Below, one piece after another: positions 16,201 to 25,013 of a DNA stretch of 64,000 nt (position 1 is its first letter; the number at the start of each line of letters is the position of its first letter). The stretch is from Candidatus Poribacteria bacterium (GTDB lineage Bacteria > Poribacteria > WGA-4E > WGA-3G). The notes under the pieces are model-generated. The model saw only the letters and a list, made by a program, of their open reading frames with translations. It made no database searches and was not told where the DNA came from. The translations under genes were made by a program, and so were the position numbers. The stretch is taken from positions 1 through 64,000 of the forward strand of contig JAAXGN010000036.1 in NCBI GenBank assembly GCA_012267415.1. The letters run 5' to 3'.

Positions 16201-16944
16201 TCAATTGATTTTTATACAATCATACCATCTATGTGTTAGTTTTCCTCTGCGGCTGATGATTCCGGGTTTACGTTCGACAGGGAAACCGAAGTCTCCATCA
16301 CGTTGTTTCAGTTCTTGCCAATCAGGAGGGAACCAGGTTCTATATGTTCGGCAGTGCACTTCAAGGTCTTCTCCTTGCCAACCTCCGATTTTAAAGTACA
16401 TTGGACAGACCCATCGTTCTCTGCCGCGTGCATACTGTCGCCATCCCATCACTGTTGCTTGTTGTCTGATGATATTTCCATCGCGCCAATGCCGTTCTAT
16501 GCCACTCCACGGATAACCGGTTGTCCCGCCTCCGGTACTGATCTCACTCCACCCAAGATCGTCATGTAACGTGATAATGGACACATTTGTACCCCACGGG
16601 GTTTTGTCATCTGCAAATGTCCACTTCTGTCGTCTATACCAGTGCAACGCCCCCGTAATATTGGACTTAGATACCACTGCGTTTTCAATCGTTTCTACTA
16701 TGTCAAAAAAGCCTTTATTGTTATAGGGGTTATGTGTACCCTTACAAAGTGTGAGTGAGTTGATTTCGGGACCAAACCATTTTCCATTTTTGCCGGGTGT
16801 GCGATAATATGCACCGGACGCGGTTGGATTGGCCCGTTCATGCGGGTTTAACCTTGCACCAGCAAATTTACCCCAGAACGCAACAGAGATTAGTACTATT
16901 AATAAGAATAGATTAAAAATAAGGTCTAAATTCTTCTGAAACAT
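16201..16944 (-). CDS. Signal-anchored hypothetical protein
   Basis: This 247-residue protein has an N-terminal hydrophobic segment (about residues 8-26) that may be a signal peptide or anchor. The rest is rich in Trp, Gly and Arg (PGKNGKWFGPEIN, ALHWYRRQKWTF, GGGTTGYPWSGIERHW) and ends WYDCIKIN. I do not recognise the fold. It lies between two paralogous exported proteins and may be co-transcribed with the one at 15483, 19 nt away. Confidence 0.6.
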   Translation of the reverse strand: MFQKNLDLIFNLFLLIVLISVAFWGKFAGARLNPHERANPTASGAYYRTPGKNGKWFGPEINSLTLCKGTHNPYNNKGFFDIVETIENAVVSKSNITGALHWYRRQKWTFADDKTPWGTNVSIITLHDDLGWSEISTGGGTTGYPWSGIERHWRDGNIIRQQATVMGWRQYARGRERWVCPMYFKIGGWQGEDLEVHCRTYRTWFPPDWQELKQRDGDFGFPVERKPGIISRRGKLTHRWYDCIKIN

Positions 16945-16972
16945 AAGTGTGTAACATCTGCTTATATGCGTT

Positions 16973-17096
16973 TATAGTAGAATATTGAATAATTTACACA
17001 GTCAACAACGGCAGAATGCGCTTTTGGCATTCTGCATTGATTAGGAAATCGCACCTACCGGAGTGAAGAGGTTATTATTTTCAAAATTCACCCTAA
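16973..17096. repeat. MITE-like element, TATRGT-GAATATTGA family, copy 1
   Basis: The left end TATAGTAGAATATTGAATAA and the right end, inverse TTAGGGTGAATTTTGAAAAT, are imperfect terminal repeats. The inside contains TTACACAGTC-ACAACGG and GATTAGGAAATCGCACCTACCGG, both shared with the element at 24891. The right end supplies the TAG stop codon (17093-17095) of the neighbouring minus-strand gene. Confidence 0.7.
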
Positions 17097-17785
17097 TCCT
17101 GTTTCAACTGTCCCCATGTTGTTGCTAATTTATCTTTTGCTGTTACCGGTAGTCCGGAAATTGTAACACGTTCCACGTATCCTTCACCTGTATTCGGCAT
17201 ATCAGTAACATAGCCGACAAGGACAAAACCGAAGAAATCTATCGTCTTCAGATTTGTATCTATAAAGTCCAGGCGTGATTCGTCATTACCAGAAAACTGA
17301 AATCTACCTTCGTTGAAGTGCAGTGTCATTTGGTAAAGCACATCGGTATTCCAACGTCTCCCCGTCCCAAGAAACACCTTTCCGTCCCTTAATGCCTGCA
17401 TATCATTTGTGAGAAAAAGGTAATAACCTGTCTCCTCTAATTCCCCATCGTCATTTAGGAAGCGTTTACCAATCACTAAACCAAACTTAATATCTCCAGA
17501 TGCACCTATGTTTTCTGCTCTTATTGTAATGTTACTGAAGTCTCCTACGTGGTTAATATATTCAAAGACTTCAAACATAGTCGTCCACTGCTTTTTGGTG
17601 TTGATTTTTGCGCGCAAGAATCCGTACTCGGTCCGCCATGTGGAATCATCTCCTCGTAATTGCCAATTTTCTTGGGTTTCGAGATCGAATTCATCTTGCC
17701 ACGTTACAGCACCGACTTCACCTTGTAAAAGAAAGGCGAAGCATAAGATGATGGATAGTCTGAGAATGTAGATAGTTTCTTTCAT
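17093..17785 (-). CDS. Exported hypothetical protein, paralogue of 15483
   Basis: This 230-residue protein has a signal peptide of about 26 residues ending GEVGA. The mature region begins WQDEFDLETQENW, continues through beta-strand-rich sequence with GLVIGKRFL and RRWNTDVLYQMTLHFNEG, and ends TISGLPVTAKDKLATTWGQL. The same landmarks occur in the same order in the 15483 protein, which indicates duplication. A beta-sandwich domain is likely but the function is unknown. The stop codon lies in the end of a MITE-like element, so the original C-terminus may have differed by a few residues. Confidence 0.65.
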   Translation of the reverse strand: MKETIYILRLSIILCFAFLLQGEVGAVTWQDEFDLETQENWQLRGDDSTWRTEYGFLRAKINTKKQWTTMFEVFEYINHVGDFSNITIRAENIGASGDIKFGLVIGKRFLNDDGELEETGYYLFLTNDMQALRDGKVFLGTGRRWNTDVLYQMTLHFNEGRFQFSGNDESRLDFIDTNLKTIDFFGFVLVGYVTDMPNTGEGYVERVTISGLPVTAKDKLATTWGQLKQD

Positions 17786-17808
17786 TTTATTTATTCCGAT
17801 GAAACAAT

Positions 17809-17962
17809 GTAGTGAAATCTATAATTACTTACACACAAATGTAGCGCAAACTTTTAGTTTGCGTACACTAATGCACAAACTAAAAGTTTGTGCTACAGCA
17901 CAGTAAAGCGGTTTAGGACTCACGGACTAAAAGTGTAAATATATTTTTGGATATTACTATAA
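17809..17962. repeat. MITE-like element with GCGCAAACTTTTAGTTTGCG core, copy 2
   Basis: The 58-bp core at 17840-17897 matches copies 1 (8691) and 3 (56758). The outer ends GTAGTGAAATCTATAATTAC and ATATTACTATAAT form imperfect inverted repeats. The right end stops about three bases before the stop codon of the minus-strand gene at 17965. Confidence 0.85.
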
Positions 17963-17964
17963 TT

Positions 17965-20115
17965 TTAGAAAGTTCTCCCATCCTGTCTTCCCAGATAGAT
18001 ATGATGTGTGCTATCACTACAATAAGGTATTTCAACCCGCTTCTGCGCATACATACGTTTATATTTTCTCGTCTCATTTACCCAAACCGTATCAACAGCA
18101 CGGATAAGTAAGGCGTATCGTCCTTGAGTTAAACCTGAAAACACAAACTTTCCTTCAGCATTAGTCTCAGTTTCAAAGCGGTCCAGGGTCAATGACATAT
18201 CATATCTGTCCAGATCCCAAGGATACCACGACCGTATGACAACGGCATTCTTGACAGGTTCACCCGTATCTGACCACATCACTTGTCCCATTAAACTAAT
18301 CGTCGGTCTGTCCACAACGACTAATATAGCATCACCCCAAGTACCTTCATCTTCACCTGCTTCAACATTCTTTCCGTTTGATGTAAAGTCGCTTCCTGTG
18401 ATAAACAACTTATATTCCCCTCCAAAAAGACCGTCCAGCACAAACTCTTGTGCTGACACATCAAATCGTCTGGACATTATAGGTTTGTTTAGTGCGAGTG
18501 GATCCAACTTTGGTGTCATCTCAACATCTATCGGAAAAACCTTCACATCATAGTAGGTAGCTGTTGTATTTTCCGGAACAATGACGTTCCCCTTAATAAC
18601 ATTCCCTTTTTTGAGGGTAACAATCAACGGGTCTTTCCTAATTTTCACATTTGGATAAACCCTTGATAGATACCCTTTTTTTGACACTTCTACGAACAGT
18701 AGTGCGTCAGCAGCTGCAATGACTTGCACATTGAAAACACCCTTTTCGTCAGTCTGTGTCATGGCTAAGTGTGTGCCGTATCCGCTACTTTCTTTTGGAT
18801 GAAGGGTTATCCGTACTTTCACATCTGATAAAGGTTGCTGTTGTGTATCAACTACCGAACCGTGTAACGCTATCATTTTTGGCAACTGGATGTGTAGCGG
18901 GTTATCGGTTTGTGGGTTGACAGTGTCAAGATATGCAATGATAGCATCATTCTGTGCGACTGTCAAACTATAATCTATCGGATGTAGTTCAGCAAAGACA
19001 AAATTCCCTTCCTGATCAGTTGTAACTGCATGTTCAGGCTGCGCTGCTGCACGGAAGAAATCAGCAGGTGTATCGTGCATCTTTAAACGCACAGTGAGAC
19101 CGTAGCGTGACCGATTTGACTTGGTGTCGTCTACCTTTCCCGTTAAAGATAGAAATGGCTTCAGTTTGAGTTCACCCAACGTATAATCTGTTTTGTCTGG
19201 TATCATCTCCCTTCGCCAACGATGGGTTTGATGGCGGGGATGTGATGCAATTACCGTGAATGCGTAATAAGCATCTGAATCGTTTGGGACAGTTAAGCGA
19301 AATTCTCCGTGTGTATCTGTTTCCGTTTCATGCGTATCCGCTGCATCTGAATAGAAGCTGCTGCCATGTTCTGATATAACACTGACAATTGCTCCTGATA
19401 GTGGTTGTCCATCATCCGCACCACTTAATCTGCCAGTGACAGTTGCTCCTTTCTTGATATATACTTCCACACCATCTGCACGGCTTCGTGGGGAGACCGT
19501 AATGTTAGGTAAACTGGTGTTCGTCATAACATATCCATCAAAAGAATCGATGATGCGGTAGCTGCCGGGTAACACGTTTCTTATTTCAAAGTATCCGTCT
19601 TTTACCTTTCCTTTGTATGTTCCCAGGAAGAATTCATCCTCTTCTGCGATATGCTCAACTTTGATTTCATCCGTAATTGGCAGAGGCAGCTTGTTGGTGG
19701 AATCAAGTAAAAAACCAGAAATAACACCCGTTCCTTCAACAACAAAAGTCACTTCAGTTTTGTCAACAACGGTAACTTCACGTTGCATAATCCGTACGCC
19801 GCGATGTTGAACTTCAACATTCCAAGTGCCAACAGGAAGGTATCTAAGCGTAAACTGACCCATTGAATCCGTCTTGTCAGCGTAAGTTACACTGTCTTTT
19901 GGAAGCACTGTTGAGACAATATATCCTACCAGAGGATTGTCCTGTTTATCTGTTACGTGTCCGTGGATAGTGCATGAATACGTGGCTGCAATATCTTGTG
20001 CTTTGCAGATACTGACGAAAAGGCTGAAGTTGAGAAGGAATATAAGCATATAGTTAAAAACACAAAACGAAGACTTGCTATATGAATCTGATGAAGTATA
20101 TCTAAAATGCTGCAT
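17965..20115 (-). CDS. Exported protein with multiple carboxypeptidase-regulatory-like (beta-sandwich) domains
   Basis: This 716-residue protein has an N-terminal hydrophobic signal region (about 22-42) followed by repeated CarboxypepD_reg-like units. Each has a strand pair G-x-V-x(D)-x-x-x-x-PL...G...V and a later DxxGxFxLxxLPxGxY-like segment, for example GHVTDKQDNPLVGYIV with GQFTLRYLPVGTWNVEV, and GQVMWSDTGEPVKNAVV with GKFVFSGLTQGRYALLI. I count about six to seven units. Such domains serve as adhesion or spacer modules on surface or periplasmic proteins. No catalytic domain is visible. The start may instead be the internal Met at residue 23 (20049). Confidence 0.78.
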   Translation of the reverse strand: MQHFRYTSSDSYSKSSFCVFNYMLIFLLNFSLFVSICKAQDIAATYSCTIHGHVTDKQDNPLVGYIVSTVLPKDSVTYADKTDSMGQFTLRYLPVGTWNVEVQHRGVRIMQREVTVVDKTEVTFVVEGTGVISGFLLDSTNKLPLPITDEIKVEHIAEEDEFFLGTYKGKVKDGYFEIRNVLPGSYRIIDSFDGYVMTNTSLPNITVSPRSRADGVEVYIKKGATVTGRLSGADDGQPLSGAIVSVISEHGSSFYSDAADTHETETDTHGEFRLTVPNDSDAYYAFTVIASHPRHQTHRWRREMIPDKTDYTLGELKLKPFLSLTGKVDDTKSNRSRYGLTVRLKMHDTPADFFRAAAQPEHAVTTDQEGNFVFAELHPIDYSLTVAQNDAIIAYLDTVNPQTDNPLHIQLPKMIALHGSVVDTQQQPLSDVKVRITLHPKESSGYGTHLAMTQTDEKGVFNVQVIAAADALLFVEVSKKGYLSRVYPNVKIRKDPLIVTLKKGNVIKGNVIVPENTTATYYDVKVFPIDVEMTPKLDPLALNKPIMSRRFDVSAQEFVLDGLFGGEYKLFITGSDFTSNGKNVEAGEDEGTWGDAILVVVDRPTISLMGQVMWSDTGEPVKNAVVIRSWYPWDLDRYDMSLTLDRFETETNAEGKFVFSGLTQGRYALLIRAVDTVWVNETRKYKRMYAQKRVEIPYCSDSTHHIYLGRQDGRTF

Positions 20116-20160
20116 TTAATCTTACCCTATTCTTCATTAGGCGTTTTTGACCTTGCGAAC

Positions 20161-20177
20161 GGCACACGGAGTGTGCC
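20161..20177. repeat. Short palindrome shared with 5340
   Basis: GGCACACGGAGTGTGCC is followed by TACTACT. It is a variant of GGCACTCGGAGAGTGCC plus TACTACT at 5340, a core found in the GGGTGTG-ended elements. Here the outer ends are not recognisable. Confidence 0.55.
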
Positions 20178-20213
20178 TACTACTCTTAAGCACATCTTAT
20201 GACATTGAATTCT

Positions 20214-21122
20214 TTATACACACGTCTCACATAATTCTCGTGCTTGGGTTACTTCTTCACTGTCAATATACTTTATTTCAATTACTTTCACCGCTTCGTT
20301 AGGTATCTGTGCAAAGGTTTCATCCCAATCCAAATCACCGGTTCCGGGTGGATGATACGGATCAAGTTCCTGCAGATCATGTAGCGTTACGCCGATGAGA
20401 TGTTCACCGTAAGTTTTAATCCATTCTTGGGACCAACAGAGTCCGAGTTTTTCCTGCAGTGCGGCGTGCCCTACATCGTGCCAATAGCGCATAGGACTGC
20501 CGTAGAATTCATCAAAAAACAGTCCTACTTCGTCGAAATTTGGTATCTGGAAGTATTGTGGTCTGTTTTCTATAGCGATGTTCAGTTCCAAGCGTAAAGC
20601 TGCTTCATTTAGTTCATCAAGACTTCTTAGTGCGGCATCATGATGTTTTGCTTCTTTGCGTTTTCTCCATTCAGTCGCTTCAGTCACCTTTTTGTTCAAC
20701 GCTTCAAACTCTCTTTCACCATAATTATAGAGATCAGTCATTAGGTAGGAACGGTTGTATGTATCTACTTCTCCGAGTCGAAGTATAACTGTAGGAATTT
20801 CCATATCTATGGCGAGTTGCATGGTTTGTATCGTTTTGCGGATGGCTTCTTTTCGTTCATCATTGTCAAGACTGGCAAGTTGTACTTTGTCTTTGTCTAC
20901 ATCGGATTGCGTTGTTCCCGGTAGTATAGGACAATAATTTTGAATAACAGGCAGATGTGCTTGTCCAATCTCACGAAACATCGGTTTCAGTTGTTCCACT
21001 TGCTCTAAGGTAAGGTGTCGACTAAGTGCGATGTTTTCAAAGCCTAAATCCTTCAATGCATCAAACATTGCTGCGCCGTCTGGCTGCTCTAATGCGTTAT
21101 ACATTGTTGATATTGCTAACAT
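20214..21122 (-). CDS. Sugar phosphate isomerase/epimerase (xylose isomerase-like TIM barrel)
   Basis: This 302-residue protein of the AP-endonuclease-2/xylose-isomerase superfamily shows metal-site motifs: NIAIENRPQYF, RYWHDVGHAAL, LIGVTLHDLQ and the C-terminal VIEIKY. These enzymes isomerise or epimerise sugars and related polyols with a divalent metal. A central insertion of charged helix (about residues 140-175) is unusual for the smaller members. Two 51-bp repeats lie immediately upstream of its start, and no good ribosome site is visible. It may belong with the carbohydrate genes further downstream, although it is not in their operon. Confidence 0.78.
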   Translation of the reverse strand: MLAISTMYNALEQPDGAAMFDALKDLGFENIALSRHLTLEQVEQLKPMFREIGQAHLPVIQNYCPILPGTTQSDVDKDKVQLASLDNDERKEAIRKTIQTMQLAIDMEIPTVILRLGEVDTYNRSYLMTDLYNYGEREFEALNKKVTEATEWRKRKEAKHHDAALRSLDELNEAALRLELNIAIENRPQYFQIPNFDEVGLFFDEFYGSPMRYWHDVGHAALQEKLGLCWSQEWIKTYGEHLIGVTLHDLQELDPYHPPGTGDLDWDETFAQIPNEAVKVIEIKYIDSEEVTQARELCETCV

Positions 21123-21130
21123 GTGGTTTG

Positions 21131-21241
21131 TTCTATAAACATATCGTCCCTACGGGACTAAAGAGTGTGTATATCACGTTTTTCTATAAACATATCGTCC
21201 CTACGGGACTAAGAAGTGTGTATATCACGTTTTTCTATAAG
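21131..21241. repeat. 51-bp tandem repeat, two copies plus remnant
   Basis: Units start at 21131 and 21182 with TTCTATAAACATATCG, and a third start, TTCTATAA, at 21233 is truncated. Each unit holds the palindrome GTCCCTACGGGAC. The same 51-bp unit is repeated at 61654-61745, and its first 17 bases occur at 46082-46098. Confidence 0.85.
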
Positions 21242-21282
21242 TTTGTGCTACAAAAGAGAGACATTATCATTTAGACATGGTA

Positions 21283-21888
21283 TTATTTTATTGTGACAAC
21301 GTTATGATCCTGAATTTTTATTTTTTCTTGTGCGTATTTTTTGATGACTTCAGGATAGAGTTTGTGTTCTTCAATTTGAATGCGTTGATGTAAAGTTTCT
21401 TCATCATCACCGTCATAAACGGGGACAGCTGCTTGTGCTATGATGGGTCCTGTGTCAACACCTTCATCTACAAAATGGACGGTTACCCCTGATACTTTTA
21501 CACCATAGGCTAGCGTATCAGCAACGGCATTTGCGCCTGGGAATGCGGGTAATAGACTGGGATGAATGTTTATGATTCTGTTTCGGAATTGTCGGACGAA
21601 AGGGGGTTGAAACAGTTTCATATACCCAGCGAGTACAATCAAATCAACATCGTAGTCTTGAATTTTCTTAGCTATTGCATTGTCAAATTCAACTCTATCT
21701 CTGAAATGTTGACTTCTAATGATTTCCTGTGGAATTCCTGCGTGTTTTGCTCTTTGTAATGCATAGGCATTTTTGCGATCACTGATTACAACGGCGATTT
21801 CTATATGACAATTCTTGTCAGTATGGAGTTGCGTAATTAGGTTCTGAAGATTTGTTCCGCTTCCGGATGCGAGGACAGCGATTTTCAC
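21283..21888 (-). CDS. purN: Phosphoribosylglycinamide formyltransferase PurN
   Basis: This 201-residue GAR transformylase carries out the third step of purine synthesis, using 10-formyltetrahydrofolate to formylate GAR. The phosphate loop is LASGSGTNLQNL, the folate-binding region includes DLIVLAGYMKLF, and the catalytic residues are in INIHPSLLPAFPG (Asn and His) and VTVHFVDEGVDTGPII (Asp). The start codon is GTG at 21888. It lies 27 nt downstream of the VWA gene on the same strand, so it may be read through from the sigma-factor operon. Confidence 0.95.
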   Translation of the reverse strand: MKIAVLASGSGTNLQNLITQLHTDKNCHIEIAVVISDRKNAYALQRAKHAGIPQEIIRSQHFRDRVEFDNAIAKKIQDYDVDLIVLAGYMKLFQPPFVRQFRNRIINIHPSLLPAFPGANAVADTLAYGVKVSGVTVHFVDEGVDTGPIIAQAAVPVYDGDDEETLHQRIQIEEHKLYPEVIKKYAQEKIKIQDHNVVTIK

Positions 21889-21915
21889 TTTTTGTCTATT
21901 CCCAATTGGTTTTCT

Positions 21916-23697
21916 TTACCAATATGTGTTATTCTTCGTATGTCCTTTTGGAATAGGTACCCATACACCACCTGTTTCAATTGTGACCTTTTGTTGGAAG
22001 TCATCAATAGTTCCGAGAACACTGACCACTGCATGTTTTTCGCGTAAGAATTGTATCGTACTAGCTGAAGTTTTTTCACTGACGGGTTCATCAGTAATGA
22101 GAATTATGTGCAGCTGCGCGTTTGGTCTGAGCTTTATTCGTCTCAATCCTTCAGAAATGGCAGATAGCAGACCCTCATCTTCTTGGCACGGTAGTTCTAC
22201 GATTTTTCTAATCTGTTGAAGCGTCTGTGGTGGATTGAAAACATTCACTCTATTGAGAATTACGCTTTTTCTAAACCGGACAACGCCTATCTGATAGTCG
22301 ATGAGAGCGTTATCCCAATCGCGCATCCATAGTTCTAACTGATCTAAGATGTTTGGTACTTTTTCTTCCATGCTTTTACTACCGTCAATGAATAACAGGA
22401 CATCCACTGGCGCATTCTGTGTAGACTTTAGTACCTGTTTTCCTATCACATCTGCAGTCTGCCATGTTGCGTATCTGAGCAATCTCGCTTTTTCCTTTGC
22501 AAGAAGCGTTTTGTGTTGTCGGGAAAATGACTTGTACTTTACAGGATTTTCCGGTATAGCATGCCATTTTCCATCCGTTTCTTGGGCAATCAATTGGTGT
22601 CCTCTGTTAGGTAAACCGAGTACATTTACATATATTCCGAACTCACGACAGAGCGCGATAGCATCTTGAAGTGTTCTATTCTTCAGACTTTCCAAAGGTT
22701 CGTCAGTTACGATAATGAAGTGTTTTTTGGATGTTGCGCGAAATTTTAACTCTTGAACAGTCTGTGCGATAGCATCCAATGCTCTTTCATCACCGCGTGG
22801 TACGATTGATAATAGGTTCAGTTTGTAATCCTTCAGTCTATCTGTTAATTGGTGAACTTTAATTACATTCTTATTTCCGCGTGTGGCAAATTCTGTTAGA
22901 CCGAGTTCATAATCTATTTCAGAGGCTTCATAAACATCAATCATATCCACTAAGTGGTCAGCAACACCTTTTATGTTATCCCCCATACTCCCGCTTGCAT
23001 CGACGATGAAAACGACATCTATCGGTCCACCATCGCTTGTATCAACGATTTCCTTTGCGAGACTTTTCATCACATTCTCAAAGGGTATATAGGGTAATTT
23101 TGGTTGGTCCCCACCAAGGTCACCTATTTTTGTGGGTGTATCTATATCATCGCCATCAATGTTTGTTGGGATGTTGAGTGTAGAAGGTATGTTATTTCTT
23201 TGAATACCCGGTGCCCCAGATTTCTTTGTGCCGAAGGCTCCCCCTAAGGTGGGTCCGGTCGCTTCAGTTTTTGATAAACCTTCTTCTACTTCCCGTAGTT
23301 CGCGAAGTGCTGTGCTAACATCCACATTTACATCCGGTGTTATTTCTGTGCTTTTTAGTCGTGGCTGCTCAGCCATCGTTGGTTCAGTAGGTGATAATTG
23401 TGGTTGAATTGTAACTTCAGGTGTAATTGACTTTACTTTGATCTCCTTAACTGTTGCTGTTTCGTGGGATGCGGTTTTGTAGAGTTGACGAAGGGGTGTT
23501 TTGATTGGCAGTTTCGCCTTTATTTCCTTCGGTATTGTCGTAATTGTTGCGTCAAGTTTATCCTGAACTGCATAGGGATTTTCATTGCGCACAGTAAAGT
23601 AGAAGAGTGCAATAAGCAGGATGACATGAAGAATCATTGAGAGTAATAGTGCATTACCTGTGATTGACTTTACAGTTTTCTTTGTAAATACGTTCAT
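21916..23697 (-). CDS. Membrane-anchored protein with two von Willebrand factor A domains
   Basis: This 593-residue protein has one N-terminal transmembrane helix (about 16-36) and a low-complexity stalk (about 40-200). Two VWA domains follow. The first (about 225-400) has the metal-ion site VFIVDASGSMGD, and the second (about 425-590) has LLFIDGSKSMEE. VWA domains bind protein partners through a metal ion. The gene follows the ECF sigma and anti-sigma genes (13 nt gap, GGAGATAAAG ribosome site) and is probably in their operon. A role as envelope sensor or effector is inference. Confidence 0.85.
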   Translation of the reverse strand: MNVFTKKTVKSITGNALLLSMILHVILLIALFYFTVRNENPYAVQDKLDATITTIPKEIKAKLPIKTPLRQLYKTASHETATVKEIKVKSITPEVTIQPQLSPTEPTMAEQPRLKSTEITPDVNVDVSTALRELREVEEGLSKTEATGPTLGGAFGTKKSGAPGIQRNNIPSTLNIPTNIDGDDIDTPTKIGDLGGDQPKLPYIPFENVMKSLAKEIVDTSDGGPIDVVFIVDASGSMGDNIKGVADHLVDMIDVYEASEIDYELGLTEFATRGNKNVIKVHQLTDRLKDYKLNLLSIVPRGDERALDAIAQTVQELKFRATSKKHFIIVTDEPLESLKNRTLQDAIALCREFGIYVNVLGLPNRGHQLIAQETDGKWHAIPENPVKYKSFSRQHKTLLAKEKARLLRYATWQTADVIGKQVLKSTQNAPVDVLLFIDGSKSMEEKVPNILDQLELWMRDWDNALIDYQIGVVRFRKSVILNRVNVFNPPQTLQQIRKIVELPCQEDEGLLSAISEGLRRIKLRPNAQLHIILITDEPVSEKTSASTIQFLREKHAVVSVLGTIDDFQQKVTIETGGVWVPIPKGHTKNNTYW

Positions 23698-23710
23698 GAC
23701 TTTATCTCCA

Positions 23711-24238
23711 TTAACGACTTTTTAAAATACGTTTCGGTTCCTGTTGCTGAATTACTTCAAGGGTAATGAGTTTAGGGTTCTGTGTTTCTGTTGATTTCGT
23801 AATAAATTGTGGGAAAGGATTGAAATCTTTTATGCTGGCTGAGTAGAGTGTTGCGCCAACCATGACAAATACAGCGAATATGAAACCAAACATAAATATG
23901 GGATTATATGCATGGACTTTACCACGCATCCATAATTGCATATTTTCAATGCGTGAACCGATACGATTTATATTTGATTCTTTGATTTTTTTGGTCTTTT
24001 TAATGTCTGCAGCTTGATGTAAGACTTCAGAAAGAAAAGTGTCGGAAGCTTTTACAGGTTTCACAGACTTTAAAAGCTTATCTGCCTGTTGAATTGATTG
24101 TAATCGTGATTTACACATGGCACATTGGTTTAGGTGTCTTTTCATTAGATGCCGTTTCCATACTGGCATCTGTCTATCGAAATATGCAGAAAGTTGAGGA
24201 GCTATGTTATCACATTCAGTATTAATAGATTTTTTCAT
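23711..24238 (-). CDS. Anti-sigma factor with zinc-finger (zf-HC2-like) domain
   Basis: This 175-residue protein begins with an anti-sigma zinc-binding pattern (RHLNQCAMCKSRL, His-x3-Cys-x2-Cys), preceded by LSAYFDRQMP. A single transmembrane helix lies at about 113-133 (NPIFMFGFIFAVFVMVGATL), followed by a periplasmic tail of about 40 residues. It overlaps the end of the ECF sigma gene by 17 nt, the usual arrangement for a sigma/anti-sigma pair. It should hold the sigma factor at the membrane until a signal releases it; what triggers release is unknown. Confidence 0.85.
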   Translation of the reverse strand: MKKSINTECDNIAPQLSAYFDRQMPVWKRHLMKRHLNQCAMCKSRLQSIQQADKLLKSVKPVKASDTFLSEVLHQAADIKKTKKIKESNINRIGSRIENMQLWMRGKVHAYNPIFMFGFIFAVFVMVGATLYSASIKDFNPFPQFITKSTETQNPKLITLEVIQQQEPKRILKSR

Positions 24239-24824
24239 TGTTGCTGTCTCCTATTCCAAGTTTGACGAGTATATCTTTGATGTTTTGCCTTGCTCTGTGA
24301 ATAAGTGATTTCACTGCCCCTATTGAACAGTTTAGTATTTCAGCAATTTCTTCGTAGCTTAATTCTTGATATGTGACAAGTGTTAATGCAATGCACTGAT
24401 TTTCTGGTAGCATCTTCATTGCCTTTTTTACTATCTGCTGTCGTTCCTTTCTCTCTAATAGTAAATCTGGTTGTAAACCTTCATCTATCATGTATACGGA
24501 GTGATAGACATCTTCATTTTCATCGACTAAATCTTCTAAAAAGTATGTGTTCCGTCTTGCTCGGTTTCTAATTTCGTTTCGAGTTAAGTTTGTAGCAATA
24601 GTATACAACCAAGTTTTGAAGGATGCTTTTACCTCATAACGACTTGCATTTTTGAAGACCCGTAGAAATGTTTCCTGTGCTAAGTCCTCTGCACGATGGT
24701 AGTCGTTGATGCTGAAATGGATATAATTGATGATGGCATCCTGATATCTTCTCACCAGAAGTTCAAATGCGCTCATATCACCTTTTTTGCAGTCCATCAT
24801 GAGGTCTTCATCTGAAACAAACAT
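24222..24824 (-). CDS. ECF-type RNA polymerase sigma-70 factor
   Basis: This 200-residue ECF sigma factor has region 2 at about 20-90, including YHRAEDLAQETFLRVFKNAS and FKTWLYTIATNLTRNE. Region 4 lies at about 135-190, with LPENQCIALTLVTYQELSYEEIAEIL and GAVKSLIHRARQNI. The start has AGGAG (24832-24836). It is followed by an overlapping anti-sigma gene and a VWA membrane protein. It probably directs its own operon, as is common in the family, but I could not identify its promoter among the repeats upstream. Confidence 0.95.
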   Translation of the reverse strand: MFVSDEDLMMDCKKGDMSAFELLVRRYQDAIINYIHFSINDYHRAEDLAQETFLRVFKNASRYEVKASFKTWLYTIATNLTRNEIRNRARRNTYFLEDLVDENEDVYHSVYMIDEGLQPDLLLERKERQQIVKKAMKMLPENQCIALTLVTYQELSYEEIAEILNCSIGAVKSLIHRARQNIKDILVKLGIGDSNNEKIY

Positions 24825-24890
24825 GATTTACTCCTATTGGAGAGTCATAAAAAATGGAAGAATGGCAAATCACGAATCCATTTGGTCATT

Positions 24891-24994
24891 TATGGTTGAA
24901 TATGATACTTCTTACACAGTCTACAACGGTGCGATTAGGAAATCGCACCTACCGGGGTGTGCAAGTTTCTAAACATTTTCAAATTTCACCATAG
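24891..24994. repeat. MITE-like element, TATRGT-GAATATTGA family, copy 2
   Basis: The ends TATGGTTGAATATGAT (24891-24906) and TTCAAATTTCACCATA (24979-24994) are imperfect inverted repeats. The core GGTGCGATTAGGAAATCGCACC is a perfect palindrome arm pair. ACACAGTCTACAACGG is shared with the element at 16973. Confidence 0.75.
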
Positions 24995-25013
24995 TTTGTA
25001 GGTTATCTGGATT

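Noticed and set aside
21131-21241. CRISPR-like array of repeats
   Set aside because: The 51-bp units are directly abutting with no unique spacers and no cas genes. The same holds for 26658-26749 and 61654-61745.
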